Shown here: positions 1-7,397 of the stretch, piece after piece
Numbering within the stretch: position 1 is the first letter of the stretch
Layout of the letters: the number at the start of each line of letters is the position of its first letter
NCBI GenBank assembly: GCA_025354075.1
Contig: JANXNO010000580.1
Coordinates: 1 to 16,761, forward strand
Reading direction: 5' to 3'
Source of the DNA: Burkholderiales bacterium
Lineage (GTDB): Bacteria > Pseudomonadota > Gammaproteobacteria > Burkholderiales > Casimicrobiaceae
Length of the DNA stretch: 16,761 bases
Made by a program: the position numbers and the translations under genes
The notes under the pieces: model-generated
The model's input: the letters and a program-made list of their open reading frames with translations, nothing else
What the model was told of the DNA's origin: nothing
The model's database searches: none

Positions 1-1
1 A

Positions 2-559
2 ACCGTTGCTGCGCTGATGGCTGCGGCGAAGACGGCGCCGGGCCGGATCACGTATGCGTCGTCCGGGGACGGCAGTCCGCAACACCTGGCCGGTCTAATG
101 TTTGAGACGCGTACAAAAGCGCAGTTGCTGCATGTGCCGTACAAAGGCGGCGCGCCCGCTGTGAACGACACGTTGGCAGGTAGTGTCGACGCGATGTTTG
201 CGGTGATGCCTGAGGCGATTGCTCACGTTCAGGCGGGCAAGCTGCATGCGCTCGCGGTGATGAGCCCGCAACGTTCGCCCGCGCTGCCGAACGTGCCGAC
301 AATGGTTGAAAGCGGGTTTGCTGACTTGAGCCTCTCCGCGTGGATTGGTCTTTTCGCCCCTGCGAAAACGCCCCGTCCGATTATCGATCAGCTCAACCGC
401 GCGGTGGTGGCTGCACTTGATGCGGAGCTAAGGGCGAAGCTGGCAGAAAACGGAATGGAAGTCGCGGCGAGCACGCCGGAGGAACTTCGGCAACTGATGG
501 CGAGGGATCTCAAGCTGCACGCCGAGTTGGTTAAGGCGGCTGGTTTGATTCCGCAATAG
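2..559 (+). CDS. Bug-family (TctC) periplasmic solute-binding protein, 3' part
   Basis: The reading frame is open to the left edge (codons ACC GTT GCT from base 2), so the first half including the signal peptide lies outside the window; the ATG at 17 is internal. The visible ~185 residues match the C-terminal lobe of Bug receptors (Bordetella uptake gene, TctC family, PF03401). Typical elements are HVPYKGGAPAVNDTLAG in the first third, a Leu-Pro-Asn-Val-Pro-Thr segment near residue 95, and the helical tail with PIIDQLNRAV and a terminal LIPQ. Such proteins bind carboxylates in the periplasm, often for TTT transporters, but many are orphan receptors, as nothing here shows a TctAB partner. The ligand cannot be told from sequence. 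It is convergent with the methyltransferase gene, 41 bases apart. Confidence 0.9.
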   Translation, partial: TVAALMAAAKTAPGRITYASSGDGSPQHLAGLMFETRTKAQLLHVPYKGGAPAVNDTLAGSVDAMFAVMPEAIAHVQAGKLHALAVMSPQRSPALPNVPTMVESGFADLSLSAWIGLFAPAKTPRPIIDQLNRAVVAALDAELRAKLAENGMEVAASTPEELRQLMARDLKLHAELVKAAGLIPQ

Positions 560-600
560 CGCGTTGGCGAGCGTGCCGGGTTTCAATCCAGTCTACGCGG

Positions 601-1467
601 CTACATCGCAGAGGCAGCTCCTGCCCCAAACCGCTCCCGCATCCCCTCCAACCCGAACGTCCCCAACACTTCCTCCAACCGCTCGGTTGGTTTCTTGCGC
701 GGCAGGTTTTTGAACTGGGCGATGATCAGCTCGTTCTTCATCGAATGCTCCCAGCCGACGAGCTCTGTGACCGTGACTTGATAGCCGTGCGCCTCTAGCT
801 CCAGGCCGCGCAGGACGTTGGTGATTTGTGCGCCGAATTCTCGGGTGTGGATTGGGTGCCGCCATAGTTCGGCAATCGATCCTTTTGCCTTCGCGTCGCC
901 TTTGTCGTTGCGCAGGAAGGCGGCGACTTCGGCCTGACAGCAGGGCACCAGCACAATGCACTTGGCGCGCTTTTCGAGCCCGAATCGGATGGCGTCGTCG
1001 GTCGCGGTGTCGCAGGCGTGCAGGGCGGTGACGATATCGATGGGCGCTGCGAGTTCAGGCGCTGCAATGGCATCAGCCACGGCTAAATTGAGGAACGACA
1101 TGTCGTTGAAGCCGAGTTTTGCGGCGAGCGCGCGGGAGCTTTCAACCAACGGCGCGCGGGTTTCGATGCCGTACACATGATGCGGCTGTTCGAGGGATTT
1201 CAGCAGCAGGTCGTGCATGATGAAGCCGAGATAGGACTTGCCCGCGCCGTGATCAACGAGGTTCACGCGCCCGCGCTCCGCGACCACCTGCGTGATGAGC
1301 GGCTCGATAAATTGCGTGAGGTGATAAACCTGCTTCAACTTCCTGCGCGAGTCCTGATTCATCTTGCCGTCGGCGGTCAGGATGTGCAGTGCTTTCAGCA
1401 GCTCAATGGATTGACCTGGGCGGATGTCTAGCGGCGGTGCGACGGAAGGTTTCTGTGGTTTGGGCAA
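601..1467 (-). CDS. class I SAM-dependent methyltransferase (Methyltransf_32-like)
   Basis: The 288-residue product has a Rossmann-type methyltransferase core. The glycine-rich SAM loop is VDHGAGKSYLGF (about residues 71-82), an acidic strand end YGIETR follows, and further on are LHACDTATDDAI and VLVPCCQAE. This HAC/PCC pattern is known from the Methyltransf_32 group (PF13679, related to eukaryotic METTL25/RRNAD1), so an RNA or protein substrate is possible but not shown. The only start that keeps the conserved N-terminal segment is TTG at 1467; an in-frame TAG lies just upstream and the next ATG (residue 36) would cut into the conserved helix. No clear Shine-Dalgarno precedes it. The gene stands alone, convergent with the receptor gene and divergent from gor. 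Confidence 0.8.
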   Translation of the reverse strand: MPKPQKPSVAPPLDIRPGQSIELLKALHILTADGKMNQDSRRKLKQVYHLTQFIEPLITQVVAERGRVNLVDHGAGKSYLGFIMHDLLLKSLEQPHHVYGIETRAPLVESSRALAAKLGFNDMSFLNLAVADAIAAPELAAPIDIVTALHACDTATDDAIRFGLEKRAKCIVLVPCCQAEVAAFLRNDKGDAKAKGSIAELWRHPIHTREFGAQITNVLRGLELEAHGYQVTVTELVGWEHSMKNELIIAQFKNLPRKKPTERLEEVLGTFGLEGMRERFGAGAASAM

Positions 1468-1535
1468 AACGGTGGTCTGTGGTTTCTATTTTGGAGAACG
1501 ATACACCACGGATGTCCGCTACAGCATCATCTGTC

Positions 1536-1635
1536 GTCATCCTCGGCGCAGCTGGGGATCCAGTTGACGGTTGCTGGCAATTCACGTTCGGCGCGCAAGT
1601 CACGTTTCTGGATTCCCGCCTTCGGCGAGAATGAC
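1536..1635. repeat. inverted-repeat element with 28-bp arms upstream of gor
   Basis: Left arm 1536-1563 starts GTCATCCTCGGCGC; right arm 1608-1635, read on the other strand, starts GTCATTCTCGCCGA. The two arms agree at 22 of 28 positions and both end GATCCAG or AATCCAG. The 44-base centre does not pair obviously. This GTCATTCTCGCCGAAGGCGGGAATCCAG type of sequence is a familiar dispersed intergenic repeat of proteobacteria. It ends inside the first possible ATG of gor (1631), which argues that the real start is further down. Confidence 0.7.
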
Positions 1636-1657
1636 GCCAAATGTGAAAGCAATGCTT

Positions 1658-3016
1658 ATGACAGACAAACAACCTGACCTCTTCGACCTGTTCGTAATCG
1701 GCGGCGGCAGCGGCGGCGTTCGCGCTGCGCGCATGGCCGCTGCGCGGGGTGCGCGCGTGGGGCTTGCGGAAATGGCTGCAATGGGTGGCACCTGCGTCAA
1801 TCTGGGCTGCATTCCGAAAAAGCTTTACAGCTATGCAGCTCATTTCAGCGATTCGTTCGCAGAAGCGCGAGGGTTTGGCTGGACCGTAGGCGACACGTCG
1901 TTCGACTGGCAGACGCTCAAGGCCAATCGTGCGCGGGAAATTCTGCGGCTCAACACAATTTATGAAAGTCTGCTGGCGAAAGTGCATGTGGTGCGCGGTC
2001 GCGCGACGCTGGTGAATGCGAACACAGTCGCCGTGGGCGCCGAACAGTTCAAAGCGAAGCGCATTCTCGTCGCAACCGGTGGATGGCCGCAGGTGCCGGA
2101 CGTTCCGGGCCGCGAGCACGTGGTCACGTCCAATGAGATATTCGATCTGGCAGTGTTTCCAAAGCGGTTGGTGGTGGTTGGCGGTGGCTACATCGCGAGC
2201 GAGTTTGCGTCGATCTTCAATGGCCTCGGCGCGCACGTCACGCAGCTGTATCGCGGCGAGCAAATCCTGCGTGGCTTTGATGCGGATGTGCGTCAATTTG
2301 CGGCTGACGAAATGTGCAAACACGGCGTCGGACTACGCGTGAGCACCGACGTGCGCGACATCGTGAAGACAGATGAAGGGCTGCTGGTCACGCTCACTGA
2401 CGGCAGCGCAGTACACGCCGACACGGTGCTTTATGCGACCGGTCGTACGCCGAACGTCAAGGATTTGGGGCTGGATAAAGTGGGCGTCCAGCAGCGCAAA
2501 AACGGTGCGGTGGTTGTGCATGAAAACTATCAAAGCTCGGTGCCGTCGATTTACGCGCTGGGTGACGTGACGGATCGCGTGCAGTTGACGCCCGTTGCGT
2601 TGGGCGAGGCGATGCAACTTGTCGATCATCTGTTTGGCGACGACACGCGAAAGATGAACTACGACGGCATTCCAACGGCTGTGTTCACGCATCCAAACAT
2701 CGGCACCGTAGGGCTCACCGAGGCGCAGGCGCGGTCGCAACTCGGCGCAGTGCGCATCTATCGCTCCAACTTCAAAGCGCTCAAACACACGCTCAGTGGC
2801 GCCAGCGAGCGCACGTTGATGAAACTCATCGTCGACGATGCCACCGACCGCGTGGTGGGCCTGCATATGGTCGGCACGGACGCAGGCGAGATCGTGCAGG
2901 GCTTCGCAGTGGCGATGAAATGCGGCGCGACCAAAGTGCAATTCGACACGACGATTGGCATTCATCCGACGATGGCGGAAGAGTTCGTGACGATGCGGGA
3001 TGCGGTGGTGGACTAG
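1658..3016 (+). CDS. gor: glutathione-disulfide reductase (NADPH)
   Basis: Cytoplasmic flavoenzyme that reduces GSSG to GSH with NADPH. The 452-residue product equals the family length. The FAD dinucleotide fold GGGSGG is at residues 15-20 and the redox disulfide is Cys46-x4-Cys51 in GGTCVNLGCIPKK. The second nucleotide fold GGGYIASEFA is followed by LYRGEQILRGF, which keeps both arginines that give E. coli Gor its NADPH preference. The FAD segment LTPVALGEAM and the C-terminal catalytic IHPTMAEEF (His and Glu) are intact, so it should be active. I chose ATG 1658 (MTDKQPD) because earlier ATGs (1571, 1631) lie in a repeat element; ATG 1652 is an equally possible start two codons up. Only a weak GAAAG precedes it. 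Confidence 0.95.
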   Translation: MTDKQPDLFDLFVIGGGSGGVRAARMAAARGARVGLAEMAAMGGTCVNLGCIPKKLYSYAAHFSDSFAEARGFGWTVGDTSFDWQTLKANRAREILRLNTIYESLLAKVHVVRGRATLVNANTVAVGAEQFKAKRILVATGGWPQVPDVPGREHVVTSNEIFDLAVFPKRLVVVGGGYIASEFASIFNGLGAHVTQLYRGEQILRGFDADVRQFAADEMCKHGVGLRVSTDVRDIVKTDEGLLVTLTDGSAVHADTVLYATGRTPNVKDLGLDKVGVQQRKNGAVVVHENYQSSVPSIYALGDVTDRVQLTPVALGEAMQLVDHLFGDDTRKMNYDGIPTAVFTHPNIGTVGLTEAQARSQLGAVRIYRSNFKALKHTLSGASERTLMKLIVDDATDRVVGLHMVGTDAGEIVQGFAVAMKCGATKVQFDTTIGIHPTMAEEFVTMRDAVVD

Positions 3017-3021
3017 GTTTG

Positions 3022-3142
3022 CCCCTTCTCCACTTGCGGGAGAAGGTTGGGATGACGGAACGGTGGCAAGCGGAACGATCATGACACATCGCTCCACGAA
3101 CCCCTCACCCTAGCCCTCTCCCGCAACGGGGGAGGGGACAGC
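3022..3142. repeat. head-to-head pair of CCCTCACCCTAG-type hairpin repeats
   Basis: Just after the gor stop, CCTTCTCC (3024-3031) pairs with GGAGAAGG (3039-3046) over a 7-base loop. About 60 bases on, CCCTCACCCTAG (3102-3113) leads into a second hairpin, CCCTCTCCCG with CGGGGGAGGG (3114-3137). Read on the other strand the first copy has the same order (TCATCCCAACCTTCTCCCGC), so the two are inverted copies of one repeat family. A third copy is at 12555-12590. It may also stop or protect the gor transcript; there is no T-run, so it is not a classical intrinsic terminator. Confidence 0.65.
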
Positions 3143-3143
3143 A

Positions 3144-3261
3144 CAGCTTTTATCTGAAAGCCCCATTAAATATGGGCATAACCAACGATTAGGCTATTTG
3201 TCGATATATTGCGTTTTTGACTATTTAGCCCAATTTAAGCGGGGCTTTCAGACAAAAGCTG
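3144..3261. mobile_element. MITE-like element with 20-21 bp terminal inverted repeats
   Basis: AGCTTTTATCTGAAAGCCCC at 3145-3164 is matched at 19 of 20 positions by the reverse complement of 3241-3260; one more C/G pair extends each arm. Inside the arms, TTAAATATGGGC on the left and the reverse complement of GCCCAATTTAAG on the right pair again, so the whole unit can fold on itself. The interior is AT-rich, unlike the neighbours, and has no coding capacity. No clear target-site duplication is visible. It lies between two convergent operons, so a bidirectional terminator role is an alternative, but a 76-base gap between the outer arms is large for that. Confidence 0.65.
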
Positions 3262-3267
3262 CTACTG

Positions 3268-3306
3268 AAAAAACGCCTGAACCTCTAACTGAGTGAAGGC
3301 CTCAGG
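3268..3306 (-). terminator. probable intrinsic terminator of the hutCDIGF operon
   Basis: Read on the minus strand, three bases after the hutF stop, CCTGA and TCAGG pair with an inner CCT/AGG pair around a loop, followed by CG and a run of six T (the A-run at 3268-3273). Stem is short and has an internal loop, so the call is moderate. Confidence 0.45.
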
Positions 3307-3308
3307 AA

Positions 3309-4712
3309 CTACAAAACGTCGGCCCACAATCCGCGCATTGCGTCAGCAAACGCATCAGCAATCGTCGTTGTCGCAGCATGCGCACCGTCGCGAATCACCC
3401 AGCGCCCGGCGACCATCACGTCGTCAAACGGCGTAGAGGGACTGCTGAAAATCATGGCATCCAGCGTGCGCGAATCCGGGACGCCGAGCAACGCGGGTTG
3501 CGATGAATTCACCACCAGCACATCTGCCCGCGCGCCCACGGTTAAGCCCCAAAGCTTTTGACCACATGCGGGCGCGCCGCCCGCCACCACGCGCGAGAAC
3601 AGCCGCTCTGCCGTTGCACTCTGGTTCGTCGCAGGTGATGCTGAAATATTCCGCGCACGATGCTGCAAACGCTGCCCGTATTCGAGCAATCGCAACTCCT
3701 CGCGCCAGTCGCGCGTGACGTGACTGTCGGAGCCGATGGAGACTGTGGTGCCCCCGTTGAGCCAGGCACCGAGATCGGTGGTTCCGTCGCCGAGATTCGC
3801 TTCGGTCGTCGGGCAAATGACTGCGCACGCGCCGCTTCGCGCGACGCTGTCAATCTCAAACTGCGTGACATGCGTGGCGTGGATCAACTGCCAGCGACTG
3901 TCGAGCACGTGATGCTCAACGAGCCATTCGACGGGGCGCAACCCGGTGACTTTTATGCATTCGTCGACCTCACTCGTTTGTTCGGCAACGTGAATGTGAA
4001 TCGGGCCCGAAGCGCGACTCACCAGTTCTCGAATTGATTCCGGCATGGCTGCGCGCAGGGAATGAATCGCAACACCGGCATTCACCAGCGAACTATTTGC
4101 GCCTTCGGCAATGCGTTGCTGCGCATTAACAACCCATTCGGAATTCGAAGCGAATCGCCTCTGGTCAGCGCGCAACTCGGGGGCAGCAAAGCCTCCGCGT
4201 TCGTACAGAACCGGCAATAACGTGATGCCGATACCCGCCGCTTCTGCGGCGTCAGCAAGCGTCCACGCCATCAGCAACGGATCTTCGTATTCGTTTCCGT
4301 CGGGATTGTGATGCAGGTAGTGAAATTCGCAAACGTGCGTGTATCCGCCGCGCAGCAATTCAAGATAAAGCTGCGACGCGACCGCCTTCAACTGTTGCGG
4401 CGAAATCGCCAGCGCGACGCGATACATGCGATCACGCCAACTCCAGAAGTCATCATGCTCGCTGTCGCGGCGCTCGGCCAAGCCAGCAAACGCGCGCTGA
4501 AACGCGTGGCTGTGCGCGTTAACGATGCCGGGCAACAGCGGCCCGTTGACGACGGTTGCGCCTCGCCGTTGCGTGTCTTCGCGTGACACACCAGCGGTAA
4601 CGTTCGACCAGAAACCGTTGGCATCGGACTCAAGCAATACGTCCTTCGCCCACGCTTGCGAAGCGCCCGAGCCGAGCCACGCCAAAGGCGCCCACAACAT
4701 CGTTTTACTCAT
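3309..4712 (-). CDS. hutF: formimidoylglutamate deiminase
   Basis: Hydrolyses N-formimidoyl-L-glutamate to N-formyl-L-glutamate and ammonia, the fourth step of the five-enzyme histidine route. It belongs to the amidohydrolase superfamily (467 residues, usual length about 450). Visible metal and active-site motifs are HSH (67-69) in GIVNAHSHAFQRA, HIHVAEQ (239-245), His278/His281 in IHATHVTQ, the HutF signature CPTTEANLGDG (300-310), and Asp329 in IGSDSHVTRDW. The frame extends upstream to 4829, but ATG 4712 forms an ATGA overlap with the hutG stop and fits family length, so the upstream 39 codons are rejected. It is the last gene of the operon and is followed by a likely terminator. Confidence 0.93.
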   Translation of the reverse strand: MSKTMLWAPLAWLGSGASQAWAKDVLLESDANGFWSNVTAGVSREDTQRRGATVVNGPLLPGIVNAHSHAFQRAFAGLAERRDSEHDDFWSWRDRMYRVALAISPQQLKAVASQLYLELLRGGYTHVCEFHYLHHNPDGNEYEDPLLMAWTLADAAEAAGIGITLLPVLYERGGFAAPELRADQRRFASNSEWVVNAQQRIAEGANSSLVNAGVAIHSLRAAMPESIRELVSRASGPIHIHVAEQTSEVDECIKVTGLRPVEWLVEHHVLDSRWQLIHATHVTQFEIDSVARSGACAVICPTTEANLGDGTTDLGAWLNGGTTVSIGSDSHVTRDWREELRLLEYGQRLQHRARNISASPATNQSATAERLFSRVVAGGAPACGQKLWGLTVGARADVLVVNSSQPALLGVPDSRTLDAMIFSSPSTPFDDVMVAGRWVIRDGAHAATTTIADAFADAMRGLWADVL

Positions 4713-5506
4713 TGTGGTCGCCACGCCACCATGATCTCCAGCAGTCGCCGCAGCAGTGGTTGCACTTGCACGGCCCGGTCGTGCAGGTGATCGAACGGCA
4801 ATGATTCCCGCATGTAGAGCGACTGGCACATCTCCATCTGCACGGCGTGAATGTTTTCAGCAGGGCGGCCATAGTTGCGCGTGATGTAGCCGCCTTTGAA
4901 ACGTCCGTCAGCAGCGTGCGTGAACTGTGGATTGCTTTGCAATTCGTTGACTAGCGAACTACGCAGTGAATCCGCGCAACTCGTACCGCTCGCTGTGCCC
5001 AGATTAAGGTCAGGCAATTTGCCATCGAACAGCCACGGAATTTCGGAGCGAATGCTGTGCCCGTCCCACAACAATGCATACCCAAACTGCGCGCGCACTC
5101 GCTCAAGCTCGGCGCGTAACGCGTCGTGATACGGCTGCCAGTAAGTCGCGCGGCGGCGATTGACTTCTGATGCGTCAGGTGCCGCGCCATCAACATAGAG
5201 CAAATCGCCGTTGAAGAACCGCGTGGGACACAGCTCGGTGTTCGACGCACCGGGATACATCGGGGCGTCATCCGGTGGACGATTGAGATCGATCACATAG
5301 CGCGAAACCGTCGGCACGATGATTGACGCGCCAAGCGTTTTCGCAAAATCGTAAAGACGTTCGAGATGCCAATCCGTATCTTCCACCTGAAGCGCACGCT
5401 CGGCGTAGAGCGACTTGAGATCATCGGGGATGGTTGTGCCGACGTGGGGCAGGCTCAGAACGAGCGGGGTTGCGCCATGATGTAAAGAAAAAACCGGTTC
5501 ACTCAC
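4709..5506 (-). CDS. hutG: N-formylglutamate deformylase
   Basis: Cleaves N-formylglutamate into glutamate and formate, the last pathway step. The 265-residue product is an N-formylglutamate amidohydrolase (PF05013). Conserved segments are LSLPHVGTTIPDD near the start, DTDWHLERLY, YVIDLNRPPDD, the metal-site-type LLWDGHSIRSEIPWLF, GGYITRNYGRP and the C-terminal HAVQMEMCQSLYM. The start is GTG 5506, overlapping the hutI stop as GTGA; GGAG sits about 8 bases upstream. That GGAG lies next to the palindromic repeat that ends hutI, so the repeat insertion helped shape this ribosome-binding region. Pairing HutF with HutG shows the Pseudomonas-type formylglutamate branch, not the direct formamide-releasing HutG of enterics and Bacillus. 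Confidence 0.93.
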   Translation of the reverse strand: MSEPVFSLHHGATPLVLSLPHVGTTIPDDLKSLYAERALQVEDTDWHLERLYDFAKTLGASIIVPTVSRYVIDLNRPPDDAPMYPGASNTELCPTRFFNGDLLYVDGAAPDASEVNRRRATYWQPYHDALRAELERVRAQFGYALLWDGHSIRSEIPWLFDGKLPDLNLGTASGTSCADSLRSSLVNELQSNPQFTHAADGRFKGGYITRNYGRPAENIHAVQMEMCQSLYMRESLPFDHLHDRAVQVQPLLRRLLEIMVAWRPQ

Positions 5507-6813
5507 AATGCCACTCCATAGGGTGCGCTCTGCGCACCTTCACCGTGAGTTGAACTAGCCAGCGTTTTGGTGCGCAGCGCGCACCCTATGTGATCGGAAA
5601 CCTCAACACCACCTGCCACCAACCGCAGAAGCGGATGATGCCCAAATCGATAAACCAGATCGCGCGGATGATCAGCGTCCCACACCGCAAAATCCGCACG
5701 TGACCCGGCGCGCAACACGCCATACGTGTCTGGCAGTCCAAGCGCTCGCGCAGCATTCACCGTGAAGCCGCGCCATGCCTCAACAGGTGTCATGCGGAAC
5801 AAAGTGCAAGCCATGTTCATCATGAGCAACGGCGACAGCGTGGGTGATGAACCGGGGTTGTGATCGGTCGCCAATGCAATGGGAACGCCCGCTGCACGAA
5901 GCGCAGCGACGGGCGGCCACTGCGTCTCACGCAGGAAATAATACGCACCGGGCAGCAACACGGCAACCGTCCCCGATGCTGCCATCGCTTTGATCCCTGC
6001 CTCGCTCACGTATTCCAGATGATCGCAACTCAGTGCACTGAATTCTGCTGCCAACGCAGCACCATGCTGATCGCTCAACTGCTCGGCGTGAAGCTTCACT
6101 GGCAAGCCCAATGCCTTTGCTGCATTGAACACGCGACGCGTTTGATCTGGAGTGAATCCGATGCGCTCGCAAAACGCGTCAACCGCATCAACCAGCCCAT
6201 CCGCGTGCAGTCGCGGCATCCAGTCACACACTGCGCTCACGTAGTCATCAGCGCGCCCGTCGAACTCCGGCGGCACTGCATGCGCACCCAAAAAAGTGGT
6301 GCGCACGGTGAGCGGCAGTTCTTGGGCCAATCGACGAGCGACGCGCAATGAGCGCGCTTCATCCTGCTCGGACAATCCGTACCCCGATTTCACTTCGAGC
6401 GCTGTCACGCCTTCGCTCATGAGCGCTCGCGCACGAGGCAGCGCGAGCGCAAGCAACTCATCGTCGGATGCAGCACGAGTGGCCGCAACGGTGGAGCGAA
6501 TACCACCGCCCGCGCGTGCGATTTCTTCGTAAGTTGCGCCTTGCAAACGCAGCTCAAATTCGCGCGCACGATTACCCGCGTAGACGAGATGTGTGTGGCA
6601 ATCGATGAGGCCGGGGGTGACGCAGGCACCTTCGAGGTCATGTTCGCCTTCGACTGATGCGATGTACTTAGCGGGCAGACTGTTTGTCTCTCCGATCCAC
6701 AATACGGTTTCGCCTTGTGTGACGATTGCACCGTTTTCAATCCAGTCCCACCGCTCGTTGCCGTCAAAAATTGCGATACGGGCGTTACGCCAAAGTTTGT
6801 TTGTTTGTGTCAT
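5503..6813 (-). CDS. hutI: imidazolonepropionase with repeat-derived C-terminus
   Basis: Opens the imidazolone ring to give N-formimidoylglutamate, the third step. It is an amidohydrolase with HTH at residues 73-75 (LIDCHTHLVYAG), AGGGIRSTV, the VKSGYGL segment, KLHAEQLSD, CDHLEYVS and ATDHNPG, all typical of HutI. ATG 6813 overlaps the hutD stop as ATGA; the frame runs further up but those 26 codons lie within hutD. Length is 436 residues, while HutI proteins are usually near 405-410. The excess is the last 29 residues, from HIGCALRTK onward, and they coincide with the inverted repeat at 5517-5590. The normal protein therefore seems to end near VEVSD, and the tail is low in family resemblance. 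Catalytic residues are untouched. Confidence 0.94.
   Translation of the reverse strand: MTQTNKLWRNARIAIFDGNERWDWIENGAIVTQGETVLWIGETNSLPAKYIASVEGEHDLEGACVTPGLIDCHTHLVYAGNRAREFELRLQGATYEEIARAGGGIRSTVAATRAASDDELLALALPRARALMSEGVTALEVKSGYGLSEQDEARSLRVARRLAQELPLTVRTTFLGAHAVPPEFDGRADDYVSAVCDWMPRLHADGLVDAVDAFCERIGFTPDQTRRVFNAAKALGLPVKLHAEQLSDQHGAALAAEFSALSCDHLEYVSEAGIKAMAASGTVAVLLPGAYYFLRETQWPPVAALRAAGVPIALATDHNPGSSPTLSPLLMMNMACTLFRMTPVEAWRGFTVNAARALGLPDTYGVLRAGSRADFAVWDADHPRDLVYRFGHHPLLRLVAGGVEVSDHIGCALRTKTLASSTHGEGAQSAPYGVAL
5517..5590. repeat. palindromic repeat inserted in the 3' end of hutI
   Basis: The left arm 5517-5538 begins CATAGGGTGCGC and ends TGCGCACC; the right arm 5569-5590 is its reverse complement with one mismatch in 22 bases. 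A 30-base centre separates them. The TAGGGTGCGC...GCGCACC type is a known dispersed proteobacterial repeat. Here it is translated as the end of HutI, and lies 11 bases from the hutG start. Confidence 0.8.
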
Positions 6814-7397
6814 CGCAGCATCGTGTAGTAAAACGTCCATGCCTGCGAGGAAGCGTGCAGCTGCATGTCTGGAATGGGTGCCGTTGTCCACGCCAACGAC
6901 ATGGGTGGCAACGCAAATTCATCTTCGCGCACATGTAGCGTTGCTGCCGCCAAAGTAAAAACACCAAACAGCGCAGGCGGTGTTTCTTCAAGCGCAAAAC
7001 TGACCCACTTGCGTTTGGTCTCGTATCCAGTAAGCCATCGCTGCATTCGGCCCACACCCGCCTTCTCGTTGAACATCGCATTAAGGTCGCGCGTTGGCCC
7101 GCGCAGCAACTCACAATGGGGCGCGAGATCACCAGAAAAGGTAAAGGGCGGATCCTTCGGACGCAACTCAACGTCAAACGGATTATCCAGCCAAATACCG
7201 GCACCACTCAGCACCGTGATGGTTCGCTTGATTCCCGGAAAAGCGGAGAACGGCCCATCCTTTTCTATGTCAGCGACGCTGATGCGAACCAGCCAATCGA
7301 CTGGGTTAGGCCACGCGAGCAATTCGCGCGTCACGCCTCCGCCGTTCTTCCACGACTGCGGCTTCACGTCTTCAAATCGAACGACCTGGAAACTCAT
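6810..7397 (-). CDS. hutD: HutD family protein
   Basis: The 195-residue product shows the HutD signature at the start, SWKNGGGVTRELLAWP (about residues 15-30), then WLVRISVADIEKDGPFSAFPGIKRT and the LSGAGIWL strand, as in PF05962. HutD has a cupin fold. In Pseudomonas it is reported to act as a governor that limits hut expression, possibly by binding an intermediate; its molecular role remains unsettled. It overlaps hutC upstream and hutI downstream by ATGA, so translation is probably coupled. It has no signal peptide and is likely cytoplasmic. Confidence 0.92.
   Translation of the reverse strand: MSFQVVRFEDVKPQSWKNGGGVTRELLAWPNPVDWLVRISVADIEKDGPFSAFPGIKRTITVLSGAGIWLDNPFDVELRPKDPPFTFSGDLAPHCELLRGPTRDLNAMFNEKAGVGRMQRWLTGYETKRKWVSFALEETPPALFGVFTLAAATLHVREDEFALPPMSLAWTTAPIPDMQLHASSQAWTFYYTMLR

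Noticed and set aside
1571..1660. Longer gor product starting at 1571
   Set aside because: The extra residues are encoded by the inverted-repeat element and precede the conserved FAD fold by more than the family norm.
1403..2323. Minus-strand open frame of 306 codons across gor
   Set aside because: Antisense shadow of gor and the methyltransferase start; composition is rich in Arg, His and Ala and no motif is recognisable.
2333..3097. Minus-strand open frame of 254 codons over the 3' half of gor
   Set aside because: Antisense shadow; no start signal and no conserved motif.
3144..3261. Integron attC site
   Set aside because: Size and fold are similar, but the R-box core sequences (RYYYAAC and GTTRRRY) are not at the ends and no cassette or integrase is near.
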